A DNA stretch of 64,000 nt from JANOBD01 sp031411495. GTDB taxonomy: Bacteria; Planctomycetota; Phycisphaerae; Tepidisphaerales; Tepidisphaeraceae. A model generated the notes under the pieces. That model did not search any database. It worked only from the letters and a program-made list of their open reading frames with translations, and was not told the origin of the DNA. The position numbers and the translations under genes were made by a program. The stretch covers positions 24,563 to 88,562 of the forward strand of contig JANOBD010000182.1 in the NCBI GenBank assembly GCA_031411495.1. The letters run 5' to 3'. Shown here one piece after another: positions 45,401 to 53,594 of the stretch. Within the stretch, counting starts at the first letter, position 1, and every line of letters begins with the position of its first letter.

Positions 45401-45805
45401 CAGGAAATCGTCGGCGCGATCCGCAACGTGCGCAACGACAATAAGGTCGACCAGAAAAAACGCGTGAATGTGACGCTGGTTTGCGAGTCGGCGATCTGCC
45501 ATCACCTGGAGAACAACCGCGAGTTCATCGAGGGCCTCGCGCTTTGCACACTCGACGCCGTCGGTCCCGATGCAAAGGAGCCGGCGAACTCGACCAAGAC
45601 CACCGCCGCCGGCGTGACGGTGTTTGTCGTCGGCGTGATCGACGCCGGCGCGGCCGAGAAGCGCAAGGCAGAGTTGACGAAACAGATCGCCGGCATGCGG
45701 ACGAAGTTGTCCAACGAGGGCTACGTCGCCAAGGCCCCGCCGAAGGTGGTAGAAGAGACGCGAGCCATGCTCGCCGCAGCCGAAGCGGAACTCGCAAAGC
45801 TGTAG
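42464..45805 (+). CDS. valS: Valyl-tRNA synthetase with three palindrome-derived insertions
   Basis: ValS attaches valine to tRNA-Val. The 1113-residue class I synthetase has the HIGH-type motif PPPNVTGALHLGHA (HLGH at 58-61), the editing domain start ATTRPETMLGDTAVAINP, the WCISRQLWWGHRIPVW core, the KMSKS-type RMSKSLGNGVDPMD (about 680-684), the anticodon-binding alpha bundle and a C-terminal coiled coil. It is longer than usual. Part of the excess is three segments that read from palindromic DNA in frame: residues about 226-244, 447-465 and 806-830. The gene starts at the ATG at 42464, since residues before it are not family-like. A repeat-rich gap precedes it. Confidence 0.96.
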   Translation: MESNQAELAKAYDAQSIQKEVTQMWDAEKLWHAEPDERPREKRYSIVIPPPNVTGALHLGHAINNTLQDILIRYHRMLGDNTVWLPGTDHAGIATQTVVDKRLQAEGKPALKEYKACEAKGGNGREQFLQKVGEWKTEYEARILGQLRAMGCSCDWDRTAFTMDEPRSKAVREAFFQLFKAGLIYRGKRLVNWDPVTQTALADDEVEMEEVDGSFYYLKYPVYEQSGTGYQPVNDEHGQVAHATVATTRPETMLGDTAVAINPKDPRAASLRGKFVTLPIVDRIVPIIEDEYVVLPIAHGGDENDAKAKFSSGFLKVTPAHDPNDYILGQKYNLPMINVMAPDASISLDHGWGALEPHQKDNETLKRYIGCNRELARASVVEFFKANGLLEKIVPYRHSVGHSYRSHAPIEPYLSDQWYCKVTDPRMAGAANASLAPDQRSSPSESSMGVPPMAQQQEHERDAHDTKNDGLRFFPERHAKTFESWHNNIRDWCISRQLWWGHRIPVWSKTFAFPNDIETDAMEMVYEWAGRASIVFTPKGEWNPRNWNFEDSNFEEYDPKDWNEQIAGEFECFVCIDTDPIYMAETVIAQDLEKAGFTRDPDVLDTWFSSALWPLSTLGWPENDAKAVDYWNPTSVLATGRDIITLWVSRMVMFNQFLENRLPFQTVYINPTIQDGQGQRMSKSLGNGVDPMDIIESHGADAMRFTLASMATQTQDVKLPVDLIDPHTGETFEPKFITTPAGHVVAAPIQEHKGKKCISSYGAASGAAKPTPEMPVAKNTSSKFDLGRFFCNKLWNAGRFVLMQISGQSSVGSGQDHATAAHRPLPTAHFVDESKWSTIDRWILSRLARTVQACNEAINSYRFDNYAKAAYDFVWRDFCDWYLEASKPAMKDPNRREETARILATCMDVSLRLMHPMIPFITEKLWWALRDTNAPSGIDDRFPTFASKKPRVMTAPFPIFDDRMDTLTSGGAERVVERLQEIVGAIRNVRNDNKVDQKKRVNVTLVCESAICHHLENNREFIEGLALCTLDAVGPDAKEPANSTKTTAAGVTVFVVGVIDAGAAEKRKAELTKQIAGMRTKLSNEGYVAKAPPKVVEETRAMLAAAEAELAKL
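43140..43194. repeat. In-frame paired palindrome in valS, element A
   Basis: Two perfect 8+3+8 hairpins, CACGGGCT-ACC-AGCCCGTG (43144-43162) and CATGGGCA-GGT-TGCCCATG (43172-43190), are nine bases apart. An outer GTGGCA/TGCCAC pair (43140-43145 and 43189-43194) encloses both. It lies in the loop just before the editing-domain ATTRPETML segment, which varies in other ValRS. Confidence 0.9.
43804..43856. repeat. In-frame paired palindrome in valS, element B
   Basis: Two perfect 8+3+8 hairpins, CATGGGCG-TCC-CGCCCATG (43804-43822) and CATGAGCG-AGA-CGCTCATG (43838-43856), are 15 bases apart. Encoded residues about 447-465 form a Met/Gln/His-rich stretch (SMGVPPMAQQQ, then HERDAHD). The architecture is the same as element A, although the sequence differs. 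Confidence 0.9.
44879..44951. repeat. In-frame long inverted repeat in valS, element C
   Basis: A 30-base left arm (44879-44908, AGTGGGCAGTCATCGGTGGG then CAGTGGGCAG) pairs with a 30-base right arm (44922-44951), about 80 percent complementary by eye. The arms contain GTGGGCAGTGGGCAG-type direct steps. A 13-base loop with CCATGCC separates them. Encoded residues are about 806-830, in the linker before the anticodon-binding bundle. Confidence 0.85.
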
Positions 45806-45875
45806 TGGGCCGGCAACAGGCAGCGCGAGCGAGAGATGCCGCGGGGACTGCGGGGTGCGCGTCCGATCTGGCGTC

Positions 45876-46343
45876 TCACAGTTCGGCCAGCATCTCCTGT
45901 GTCGAGACACGAAACCCGCACGAGGCAAACAGCCCGCGCGCCGCATCATTCGCGACGGCGGTTTCAAGTCGGACCTGCGGCACGCCGATCGACTTGAAGC
46001 GTTCGAGCGCGAGCAGCGTCATCGACTTGGCGAGTCCTTCGTGTCGATAGTCGGGCTCCACCCACAGGTCGTGAACGAAGCCAAAACGCGTGACGCGGTA
46101 AATCGGGATGGATTCTTCGACGGTGCCGATCAGAAACGCGACGATCGCTTCGCGCTGCTGGGCGACGAGAAAGACGCTCTCCGGGTCGTTCGCACGGGCG
46201 GTGAGCCAGTGGCGGTAACCCGCGAGCACGGAAGCGTGAGTCTCGAAGCGTGCCGCATCCCACTCCGTATGTAACTGGATCAGCCGGCCAACCATCGGTA
46301 CGACGGCCGGCACGTCCTCGGCGGTAGCGCTGCGAATCTCCAT
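45876..46343 (-). CDS. GNAT family N-acetyltransferase
   Basis: The 155-residue product is a single GNAT domain: EIRSATAEDVPAVVPMV at the start, beta-4/alpha-3 with GFVHDLWVEPDYRHEGLAKSMTLLAL (the Arg/Gly acetyl-CoA loop is slightly degenerate, RHEGLAKS), and a late CGFRV end. The acceptor is unknown. It converges on valS, with a 70-base gap, and runs away from tdh. Confidence 0.85.
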   Translation of the reverse strand: MEIRSATAEDVPAVVPMVGRLIQLHTEWDAARFETHASVLAGYRHWLTARANDPESVFLVAQQREAIVAFLIGTVEESIPIYRVTRFGFVHDLWVEPDYRHEGLAKSMTLLALERFKSIGVPQVRLETAVANDAARGLFASCGFRVSTQEMLAEL

Positions 46344-46439
46344 AAGGCTATCCTAGCGTCGCAATTCCGACGGTGCGCGGGTTATCGTCTCTTGGTTCGA
46401 TGCGTATGATCGTCGGCCAGTCAGCTTTGGAAAGGACCC

Positions 46440-47486
46440 ATGAACACGACGATGAAGGCTCTGGTCAAAGAGAAACGCGAAGAGGGCCTATGGCTGCGCG
46501 ACGTGCCCGTTCCCACGATCGGCATCAACGACGTGCTCATCCGCGTGCTGAAGACCGGCATCTGCGGCACCGACGTCCACATCTACAACTGGGACGACTG
46601 GGCCCAGAAGACTATCCCCGTGCCGATGGTCGTGGGCCACGAGTTCGTCGGCGAAATCGTCGAAGTCGGCTCGAATGTCAACGACTTCGACGTCGGCGAC
46701 ATCGTGAGCGGCGAGGGCCACGTCGTATGCGGCCGATGTCGCAACTGCATGGCCGGACGCCGCCATCTGTGCAAGGAAACCAAGGGCATTGGCGTGAACC
46801 GGCCCGGCGCATTCGCCGAGTTCATCTCCGTGCCCATGGCGAACGTCTGGCACCATCACGACGGAGTGGATCTCGACGTCGCCAGCATCTTCGATCCCTT
46901 CGGCAATGCCGTTCACACCGCGCTGCAGTTCGATCTGCTCGGCGAAGACGTGCTCATCACCGGTGCGGGCCCGATCGGATGCATGGCGGCGGCGGTCTGC
47001 AAGCAGGCGGGTGCGCGGCACATCGTCGTCACCGATCTGAACCCGTATCGCCTCGAACTCGCGAAAAAACTCGGCGCGACACGCGTCGTCGACGTCCGTA
47101 CGGAAAAGCTGCCGGGAGTTCAAAAGGAACTTGGCATGTCCGAAGGCTTCGACATCGGACTCGAGATGTCCGGCAACGCCCGCGCATTTGCAGACATGAT
47201 CGCCAACATGGCGCACGGTGGAAAGATCAGCATGCTCGGCATTCCCTCCGCGCCGATGGCCATCGATTGGAATGCCGTCGTCTTCAACATGCTCACTATC
47301 AAAGGTATCTACGGCCGCGAAATGTACGAGACGTGGTACAAGATGACCGTGATGCTGCAAAGCGGGCTGGATCTGAAGCCGATCATCACCCACCGCTACG
47401 GCTTTGAGGATTTCCAGAAGGGTTTTGATGCGATGCGCAGCGGCAACAGCGGCAAGGTCGTACTGACCTGGGCGGAGCGGCGATAG
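46440..47486 (+). CDS. tdh: L-threonine 3-dehydrogenase
   Basis: Tdh oxidises L-threonine to 2-amino-3-ketobutyrate with NAD. The 348-residue protein has catalytic zinc ligands in [13 protein letters not shown] (Cys) and [12 protein letters not shown] (His-Glu), a structural zinc loop of four cysteines in [15 protein letters not shown], the specificity stretch [12 protein letters not shown], and the cofactor-binding [12 protein letters not shown]. The [18 protein letters not shown] pattern is characteristic of Tdh rather than other MDR enzymes. GGAAAGGACC precedes the ATG. The kbl partner is not in the window. Confidence 0.96.
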   Translation: MNTTMKALVKEKREEGLWLRDVPVPTIGINDVLIRVLKTGICGTDVHIYNWDDWAQKTIPVPMVVGHEFVGEIVEVGSNVNDFDVGDIVSGEGHVVCGRCRNCMAGRRHLCKETKGIGVNRPGAFAEFISVPMANVWHHHDGVDLDVASIFDPFGNAVHTALQFDLLGEDVLITGAGPIGCMAAAVCKQAGARHIVVTDLNPYRLELAKKLGATRVVDVRTEKLPGVQKELGMSEGFDIGLEMSGNARAFADMIANMAHGGKISMLGIPSAPMAIDWNAVVFNMLTIKGIYGREMYETWYKMTVMLQSGLDLKPIITHRYGFEDFQKGFDAMRSGNSGKVVLTWAERR

Positions 47487-47548
47487 GACGCGTCGCCCGA
47501 ACGCGTCAGACTTTTTGAACGTTCATCGACCGCTTTGAAGTCGCGTCG

Positions 47549-48187
47549 ATGGCGCGCATGATGTTGCGGCAGATGTCGATCCTCAGTTCCGATTTGGACA
47601 AGCTGGACGAGCGCGAGTTCATCGCCGCCCTGCGGCGCAAGGAACCCAGCGCATACGCGCGACTCGTGACCGAGTACGGGCCGAGGCTGCGCGCGGTCAT
47701 CCGCCGCTACCTTCGGGTCGAAGCCGATGCGGATGACGCGTTGCAGGATGCACTGATCAACGCGGCACGGGGCATCGAGAACTTCAACCAGGAGAGCGCA
47801 CTCTCGACCTGGCTGCACACGATTGCCGTCCGTGCGGCCCTGATGAAGCTCCGTTCGCGCGGGCGGTTGCTGGATGAAACCGGGATCGACCCGCTCTTGC
47901 CAACCTATAATTCCGTTGGCCATCGCGTGATGCCCGCCTCTTCGGGAGACCAGCCCCCGGAAAGGCTGCAGACCCGGCAGGTACAGGACCTGGTTCGCGA
48001 GCAGATTGAGAAGCTGCCGGAAATGTATCGAGCGGTGCTGATAGCGCGGGACATCGAGCAGCTCAGCACCGAAGACGCGGCGGAGGCGCTCGGAATGACC
48101 GAGGCGGCGCTCAAAACCCGGCTTCACCGGGCACGGGCCGCACTCCGGACGCTGCTGGAGCCCTATATTCGGAATGGTTCGATTTGA
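47549..48187 (+). CDS. ECF-type RNA polymerase sigma factor
   Basis: The 212-residue protein has region 2 (VEADADDALQDALINAARGI) and region 4 (STEDAAEALGMTEAALKTRLHRARAAL) of an ECF sigma factor. There is a 30-residue linker between domains that is longer than usual (GIDPLLPTYNSVGH). The next gene is a zf-HC2 anti-sigma candidate that starts close to the stop, so the pair should form a signal-transducing unit. I used the first ATG at 47549; the one at 47573 is also possible. Confidence 0.9.
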   Translation: MARMMLRQMSILSSDLDKLDEREFIAALRRKEPSAYARLVTEYGPRLRAVIRRYLRVEADADDALQDALINAARGIENFNQESALSTWLHTIAVRAALMKLRSRGRLLDETGIDPLLPTYNSVGHRVMPASSGDQPPERLQTRQVQDLVREQIEKLPEMYRAVLIARDIEQLSTEDAAEALGMTEAALKTRLHRARAALRTLLEPYIRNGSI

Positions 48188-48228
48188 TGAATCTCCGCCT
48201 CGCCAGCGGCATCCAAACAGAAGATATA

Positions 48229-48495
48229 ATGCCCATCGTCACGTGCAAACATCTCGACAGCTTCCTGGACGACTACCTCGCGGGTCGCCTTGTGTGGTGG
48301 ACCCGGCTGCAGTTTCAAGTCCACCTGACGCTGTGCCCGCCGTGCAAGGTCTACCTGGACCAATATCGCAGAACGGTCGAAGCCGCGCACGCCCTGAGCG
48401 CGCCGGAGCCGCCGGCGACTCCAATGCCGCCCGAGCTGGCCGAATCGATCACGCGACTCATGTGCACCGCCGAACAACGGGATGAAAAGCGGTGA
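48229..48495 (+). CDS. Zf-HC2 anti-sigma factor
   Basis: This 88-residue protein contains the zinc-binding anti-sigma motif: TCKHLDSFLDDYLAG, then FQVHLTLCPPCKVYLDQY (His-x3-Cys-x2-Cys). It ends in a Pro/Ala-rich, then Arg-rich tail with no transmembrane helix, so it is a soluble anti-sigma factor that should hold the sigma factor encoded upstream until zinc or redox change. An upstream ATG at 48187 overlaps the sigma stop codon and might be the true start; I chose 48229 because the zinc domain begins there. Confidence 0.8.
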   Translation: MPIVTCKHLDSFLDDYLAGRLVWWTRLQFQVHLTLCPPCKVYLDQYRRTVEAAHALSAPEPPATPMPPELAESITRLMCTAEQRDEKR

Positions 48496-48519
48496 CGCCG
48501 GTTTCACCTGCGGCATTGA

Positions 48520-48801
48520 TCAGTGTGTGTTGAGCAATTCATCGAGCGACTTCACATCACTCACCACGACGCCCTTCTTGGCGGCGTCCCACGTGAACAA
48601 CGCGACCAGGTTCTTGCGCTTATGAAGCACATAGATCCCGTCGTCACCCTTGCGGACTTTGGCGGTAACGAGCTGAAAGTCGTCGTCGATAATCGTTTCC
48701 GAGGCACGCGCGGTCGAGGTGATCTGGATGTGGCCGAGCGTGAGAATCGCGGCGCTGAGCGTCAGCACGCCGATCAGAAAGCTTTTACGATCAAATGTCA
48801 T
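48520..48801 (-). CDS. Small secreted protein of unknown function
   Basis: The 93-residue product has a signal peptide or anchor (FLIGVLTLSAAILTLGHIQI). The mature part contains IYVLHKRKNLVALFTWDAAKKGV. The same layout (signal, linker, xIYVLxxxxxxLxAxxxD) is seen in the gene at 48859-49206, so the two look like paralogues. It is transcribed leftward, convergent with the anti-sigma gene. No function known. Confidence 0.6.
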   Translation of the reverse strand: MTFDRKSFLIGVLTLSAAILTLGHIQITSTARASETIIDDDFQLVTAKVRKGDDGIYVLHKRKNLVALFTWDAAKKGVVVSDVKSLDELLNTH

Positions 48802-48858
48802 GGCAGAACCTCGTCGTTCAAAACAAGTCAGATCAGATATCTACACCGAAAGGTCGAT

Positions 48859-49206
48859 TTACCGCGGCGGTTGATTACCCCGACGGTTGCGAGGTTCGTT
48901 GGGTGTGGCGGATCGATTCTCAGCCGAGTCGAAAACGGGATCGAGCGCGATCGTCGACATCGGTGCCATTTTGTCCTGGTTGTCCGGCGCGATCGCCCCC
49001 AGCCGGCGATTGTTCGTGTCGAGCACATAGATCACACCCACGCCGAGTTGTGAATCCGCCGGGATCAGCACGTACTTGCCCGGCTCGGATGTCGTTCGCG
49101 GCTGGGCCTGAGCGTTGGCCGTTTTTTCGTGAATGCCGCGTATCGCGAGCGTTCCCGCAAGCGCGAGGTTGGCGGCGACGAGAACCCAGATCACTGTCTG
49201 CTTCAT
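48859..49206 (-). CDS. Small secreted protein, paralogue-like of its neighbour
   Basis: The 115-residue product begins at an ATG with a signal peptide (VIWVLVAANLALAGTLAIRG). The mature part has GVIYVLDTNNRRLGAIAPDN, which matches the pattern of the protein encoded next (48520-48801), and ends in a basic, Pro-rich tail (RNRRGNQPPR). The gap to that gene is 57 bases, so they may be co-transcribed. A frame extends upstream to 49263 without ribosome binding sites. No function known. Confidence 0.6.
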   Translation of the reverse strand: MKQTVIWVLVAANLALAGTLAIRGIHEKTANAQAQPRTTSEPGKYVLIPADSQLGVGVIYVLDTNNRRLGAIAPDNQDKMAPMSTIALDPVFDSAENRSATPNEPRNRRGNQPPR

Positions 49207-49319
49207 GGATGCCTCCGATGGATAAGTTGTGTCCGATTGTAGACCGCCCCCGCGGCCGGTCACGTTTGTGACGTGGAATCATCGTGAGCGTGTGCGATGG
49301 CGATCAAAACGCGGCGGAA

Positions 49320-49565
49320 TCAGTCCAGGTGTGAACGGTTGGCGTTCTTGAACAGGAAGCCGCAGGTGATCACGCCAAGAAAACCGAGCAGGATGTAGTT
49401 GAGGGCATTACCGCCACCGACGTTTACCGGGTTCGTGTACCCCATGAGCCGGGCATCCGGCACTTCCTCTTCCTCCTGTTGCTTGGCGGCTTGCGCGGAC
49501 GAACCGAATGCCAACGGCATCGCGCACAGGACTAGGCAGAATGCTCGGCGGGCTCGATGAGTCAT
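49320..49565 (-). CDS. Small membrane-anchored secreted protein
   Basis: The 81-residue product has a signal peptide (FCLVLCAMPLAFGSSAQA), a short acidic segment (KQQEEEEVPDARL), and a C-terminal hydrophobic stretch (ALNYILLGFLGVITCGFLF) that would anchor it in the membrane. The start is at the ATG at 49565, preceded by AGAGAGC. It lies 77 bases beyond the HYExAFE gene in the same direction and may be the last gene of that transcript. Function is unknown. Confidence 0.6.
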   Translation of the reverse strand: MTHRARRAFCLVLCAMPLAFGSSAQAAKQQEEEEVPDARLMGYTNPVNVGGGNALNYILLGFLGVITCGFLFKNANRSHLD

Positions 49566-49642
49566 GCTCTCTATGATAACGCGGCTCAGCGCCGCAACCA
49601 ACCGGAATGCTCGTTTCGACAAGGGACGATCGGCCGCAGGAA

Positions 49643-50140
49643 TCAGAGCCAGCCGTCGATCGGCCTGGCCAGCTCCCTGAAATCGCCTGCGCTGAGACAG
49701 ACGGTCTTCCACTTGGCGCTGCGTGCCCGCATTCGCTGGCGATACTCGGCCAGATCAACCCCGAACATCCAGTACCAGCGGTCGCGAAAGAGGAACATCC
49801 CCTCTTCCGGCGCGATCGGAGGGTCGATCCAGTACACGAAACCCAGCACCGCATGGAATCCATCGCCGAATACCTGCTCCCACTGGGCCAGGTCATCGAC
49901 GTCGTCCTGCGTTGCCCAGGTCTGAAATGAACGGCGTTTTGAGTTGGTCGAGCACTGCCTTCCCTTGATGTCGATGAGCAGGTTCGGCCCTGCCTTGGAA
50001 TAGACGACGAAGTCGAAGCTCTTCAGGCGGGAGTTCTCGAAGAGCGCCTTCTTGGCCTCGTCGACACTTACATAGGGAATCCCCTTGTCGCGAAGGTACC
50101 CCTCGAATGCGGCTTCGTAATGGACGCTGCGGTCGGCCAT
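49643..50140 (-). CDS. HYExAFE family protein, restriction-nuclease-like fold
   Basis: The 165-residue product starts MADRSVHYEAAFEGYLRDK, the HYExAFE signature, and contains KSFDFVVYSKAGPNLLIDIKGRQ. The Asp near the FDF motif and the DIKGR segment match a PD-(D/E)xK nuclease core. These proteins occur mainly in planctomycetes and have no known role. Its start is 13 bases after ccoS, so it is at the end of the cbb3 operon in the same direction. The link to oxidase assembly is only positional. A longer frame upstream is not credible. Confidence 0.75.
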   Translation of the reverse strand: MADRSVHYEAAFEGYLRDKGIPYVSVDEAKKALFENSRLKSFDFVVYSKAGPNLLIDIKGRQCSTNSKRRSFQTWATQDDVDDLAQWEQVFGDGFHAVLGFVYWIDPPIAPEEGMFLFRDRWYWMFGVDLAEYRQRMRARSAKWKTVCLSAGDFRELARPIDGWL

Positions 50141-50153
50141 CGAGGTCGAAACT

Positions 50154-50381
50154 CTACGAATCGCCCGAACCTTGTCCAAACCTGTCCGGTGCCGCGCCAG
50201 TTCGCGGCGCTGCCTGCTTCGGCTGCTCGACCTGTGATTTTGCGTCCTCGTCCCAAAGCATTCGATACGCCGGCGAATCGAGGTCGTCCATCTGCCCGTC
50301 GTGGATCGTCCAGAAGAATCCCGCCAGCGCAAGCCCGGCAACGCACAGCGCGAGCGGCACGAGAATATAGAGGACCGACAT
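50154..50381 (-). CDS. ccoS: Cbb3 oxidase assembly protein CcoS
   Basis: CcoS is a small membrane protein needed to insert heme and copper into CcoN. The 75-residue product starts MSVLYILVPLALCVAGLAL, with one transmembrane helix, then FFWTIHDGQMDDLDSPAYRML, in which the W-x6-DDL-D pattern is a CcoS hallmark. Its start overlaps the stop codon of ccoI. The C-terminal part is polar and variable. Confidence 0.9.
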   Translation of the reverse strand: MSVLYILVPLALCVAGLALAGFFWTIHDGQMDDLDSPAYRMLWDEDAKSQVEQPKQAAPRTGAAPDRFGQGSGDS

Positions 50382-52825
50382 CAGGCACCCACCTTTCGCC
50401 TCGCCGAAGCGGTCGCAAAGCTGATCGTCGTCAGGCTGCTCAGCGGCATGAGGATCGCCGCGACGAGCGGATTCATCAGGCCACTGATCGCAAGCGTACC
50501 CGCGACGACATTGTAGAAGAGCGTGATGGCGAAATTGCGTCGGACGATCTGCATGGTTCGCCGTGCGGTTCGAATCAGATCGACGACGGGCATGACGCCG
50601 GGGGTGGCGATGTAGACGTCGGCGGCGGCGAGGCTGGCCTCCGCGCCGCCCCGCACGCCGATGCCGACATCCGCCGCAGCAAGTGCCGCGGCATCATTCA
50701 CGCCGTCGCCGATCATCACCACTGTCTTTCCCTCACGCTGTGAATTGCGAACCCATTTCAGTTTCTCCTCCGGCGTCGTCTGCGCAAAAATCTGCGCCTC
50801 TCGAATCCCCACCGATGCTCCGACGCGCTTCGCGACCGACTCCAGGTCACCGGAGAGCATTGAGACCGACCATTTCATTTCCGAGAGTGCACGGACCGCT
50901 TCGCCGGCATCGTTACGCGTCTGATCTTCGAGCTCGATCCGGGCGACCACATTCCCATCGACGGCGACGAAAACGGAAGTCCGGTCTCCGTCCGGCGCCT
51001 TTTCTAACAGCGCCTGCTGAGAAACGATGAACGCCGCCGAACCAATGAGGAATCGTTGTCCGTGGAAGAACGCGCCCACACCACCGTGCGACGGCTCGGT
51101 GACCTCGACTATCTCGGCCGGGTTGATCGCAGCGGATGCGTACGCCCTGGCAATCGCCCGCGCGATGGGGTGCTCCACCTGCGCTTCGATCGCGGCGATC
51201 ATCGGCTGATAGCGAGTGTCGCCTTCATACCCGACAACGCTCGGGAGGCCTTGCGTGAGCGTACCGGTCTTGTCGAAGGCGATCGTGCCGGCTTGCGCGA
51301 GTTGTTCCAGCGCGGCCGCGCTCTTGACCAGGATTCTCCGCCGCGCGAGTTGGCCGAGCGCAACCGACATCGTCAGCGGTGTTGCGAGGCCCAGCACACA
51401 CGGGCAGGTCACGATCAACATCGCCATCGAGTGATCGAGCGCGACGCTGAGCGAGACGCGCAGCCAGATCGCAAACGTGACGGCAGCGGCGACGCAGACG
51501 CCGGGGATGAACCACCGGCCGATGCGATCCGCAAAGCGCATGGCGGCAGGTTTTTCAGCCAGCCCCTGCTCGACGAGTTCCATGAGTTTGCCGACGCGTG
51601 TCTGCCGGCCGACCGCCGAGAGCTGGACAAAGATCGTTCGCCCGCGATTGAGCGACCCGCCGAAAACCTTTGACCCGATCGTGATTTCAACCGGTTCGGA
51701 CTCACCGGTGAGCAGCGACTGATCAATCGTCGATTCGCCGCGCAACACGCATCCGTCACCGGGGACGAGTTCGCCGCTGCGAATCTCGACCCGGTCATCG
51801 ACCTGCAGGGCCTCACCGGGAAGATCGACGATCTGACCGTCCCTTTCGACGTGAACCGTGCTCGGCATCATTGAGAAGAGGAGTTCCACAGCCGCATCGG
51901 CGCGGCGCTGCTGGCGGTTCTGGATGTAGCGCCCGACCAGCAGCAGAAAGACGAGCATGGACAGCGAGTCGAAATACGTTTCGGCATGATCCAGCAGGAC
52001 GTTCATCGCCCCGCCGACGCCCCCGGCAACGAGCGCAATGGCGATCGGCAGGTCGAGGTTGGCGGCGCGATTGCGGATCGAACGCCACGCGTTGATGAAG
52101 AAGCATCGGCCCGGCACGGCCAGCGATGTGACGCCGAGCAGCACGCTCAGCCAGCGGAAGAACCGCGTCATCGTCGCGTCCATGTTTCCGGCCCAGCCGG
52201 CATAAAGCGCGACCGAAATCAGCATCAGGTTCCCCATGAGCGCGAACGCGAGACCGATGTCGATCAGCATCCGGCGTTCCTGCTGGCGGACAAGCGCTTG
52301 CTTATCCAATCCCTTTGCCGGATGTGGCTGATAGCCGAAACGCGCGAGCAGCTTGGCGATCGCCGAAAGCTTGACGCGATTCGCATCCCACGTGACGCGA
52401 ACACTCGCGGCCCGCAGGTTCAGACGCGCTTCGAGCACACCCGGCAATACTTCGGGAAGCTTTTCGATCAGCCAGATGCACGCGCCGCAGGAGACGCCTT
52501 CGAGGATGAACTCGATCTGTCGATTTGTTTCCACCCGGTTAGTGTAAAGGGCGAGAAATGCGTCCGTATCGAACGACGCGAAAGTGCCTCCCATTGTCGG
52601 CACGGGTGTTGCGACTTCCTCACCAAGCGCGCGCAGCCGGTAGTACTCTGCAAGCCCGCAACCGATAATCGTCTGATACACAGCGCGGCATCCTTCGCAG
52701 CAGAACTGTGTCGCGGTCCCGGCTTTCACCAGTCCTGCGGGCACGGGCGTGGCGCAATGGGTGCAAAGCGTCGCCGTTTCGGTCGACGATCGAGTGATGG
52801 CCTCAGGTTCAAGGATCGCACTCAT
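50381..52825 (-). CDS. ccoI: Copper-translocating P-type ATPase CcoI
   Basis: CcoI (FixI) is a P1B-type ATPase that supplies copper to the cbb3 oxidase. The 814-residue product has an N-terminal cysteine-rich domain (CTHC, CCEGC), an HMA domain with EGVSCGACIWL, the actuator motif LTGESEP, the membrane CPC motif in TCPCVLGLATP, the phosphorylation motif DKTGTL and the hinge GDGVNDAAALA. The ATG at 52825 is preceded by AAAGGA, which decides the start. It is in the leftward cco operon, 4 bases after the SafE-like gene and overlapping ccoS. Confidence 0.95.
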   Translation of the reverse strand: MSAILEPEAITRSSTETATLCTHCATPVPAGLVKAGTATQFCCEGCRAVYQTIIGCGLAEYYRLRALGEEVATPVPTMGGTFASFDTDAFLALYTNRVETNRQIEFILEGVSCGACIWLIEKLPEVLPGVLEARLNLRAASVRVTWDANRVKLSAIAKLLARFGYQPHPAKGLDKQALVRQQERRMLIDIGLAFALMGNLMLISVALYAGWAGNMDATMTRFFRWLSVLLGVTSLAVPGRCFFINAWRSIRNRAANLDLPIAIALVAGGVGGAMNVLLDHAETYFDSLSMLVFLLLVGRYIQNRQQRRADAAVELLFSMMPSTVHVERDGQIVDLPGEALQVDDRVEIRSGELVPGDGCVLRGESTIDQSLLTGESEPVEITIGSKVFGGSLNRGRTIFVQLSAVGRQTRVGKLMELVEQGLAEKPAAMRFADRIGRWFIPGVCVAAAVTFAIWLRVSLSVALDHSMAMLIVTCPCVLGLATPLTMSVALGQLARRRILVKSAAALEQLAQAGTIAFDKTGTLTQGLPSVVGYEGDTRYQPMIAAIEAQVEHPIARAIARAYASAAINPAEIVEVTEPSHGGVGAFFHGQRFLIGSAAFIVSQQALLEKAPDGDRTSVFVAVDGNVVARIELEDQTRNDAGEAVRALSEMKWSVSMLSGDLESVAKRVGASVGIREAQIFAQTTPEEKLKWVRNSQREGKTVVMIGDGVNDAAALAAADVGIGVRGGAEASLAAADVYIATPGVMPVVDLIRTARRTMQIVRRNFAITLFYNVVAGTLAISGLMNPLVAAILMPLSSLTTISFATASARRKVGA

Positions 52826-52829
52826 GCCG

Positions 52830-53594
52830 TCATTCCTTTGCACAACACGCGGGACTTGAATCAGCGGCCGAGTCGGTTGTCGTCTGGATCAGGGGATTGT
52901 TCGTGCGGGCGATGATGTTGCCCACGTTCATCATCGCGCGGCCGCTCAGCGTGTAGATTCCGGCGGCAATGACGGTGAGCGACGTGATGAGTGGCATGTG
53001 TTTCCCGAGCGCGCCGAGCAGCGATCGAATTCCCGTCCCCAGCGCTACCAGCATCGGCAAAGTGCCCGCCCAGAAAACGATCATGACAAGTCCGCCACGT
53101 ATCGGGCTCGAGGTGCTGGCGGCGACGATGGCAAATGCGTACAGCCAGCCGCACGGCACGAGCGTGGTAAACAGGCCGATGAGCGAAGCGCGGACAGTCG
53201 TTCCGAATCGCAGCGAAAACTGGTGGCCGTTGATGAGCATGGATTGCATGAAGGCGGGCGGCCGAAACCGGGGGACCGAGACGCCGAGCACGCGCAGCAA
53301 CGTCATCAGACCGAAGAGGATCATGGTGGCGCCGGCGATCGACATCGCGATCGGCCCGATTCCGGTGAGGGTCGACCCGAGGTCGATAAGCGCGCCCGCC
53401 GCTCCCGACGCGACGCCGAGCGACGCGTAGGTGATCAATCGTCCGACGTGATACGCCGCCTGCGGACGCCAGCGCGCAGTCACTTGCTCGCCCGGCGCGT
53501 GAATCGCCACGGCCAGGAATGCGCCGCACATGCCGGCACAGTGTAGACTGCCCAGCAGGCTCGCAAGGAAGACGCTGATCGCCATCGCCATCAT
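52830..53594 (-). CDS. Sulfite exporter TauE/SafE-like membrane protein
   Basis: This 254-residue protein has six transmembrane segments in two halves, with the metal- or thiol-type motifs LLGSLHCAGMCGAF near the N-terminus and FTTLVPCGWLYAFA in the middle, followed by ACCAKE at the very end. It matches the TauE/SafE-UreH-type family that commonly sits in cbb3 assembly operons and may take part in copper or thiol handling. Start overlaps the ccoH stop codon and stop is 4 bases before ccoI, so it is tightly coupled to both. The exact substrate is unknown. Confidence 0.9.
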   Translation of the reverse strand: MMAMAISVFLASLLGSLHCAGMCGAFLAVAIHAPGEQVTARWRPQAAYHVGRLITYASLGVASGAAGALIDLGSTLTGIGPIAMSIAGATMILFGLMTLLRVLGVSVPRFRPPAFMQSMLINGHQFSLRFGTTVRASLIGLFTTLVPCGWLYAFAIVAASTSSPIRGGLVMIVFWAGTLPMLVALGTGIRSLLGALGKHMPLITSLTVIAAGIYTLSGRAMMNVGNIIARTNNPLIQTTTDSAADSSPACCAKE

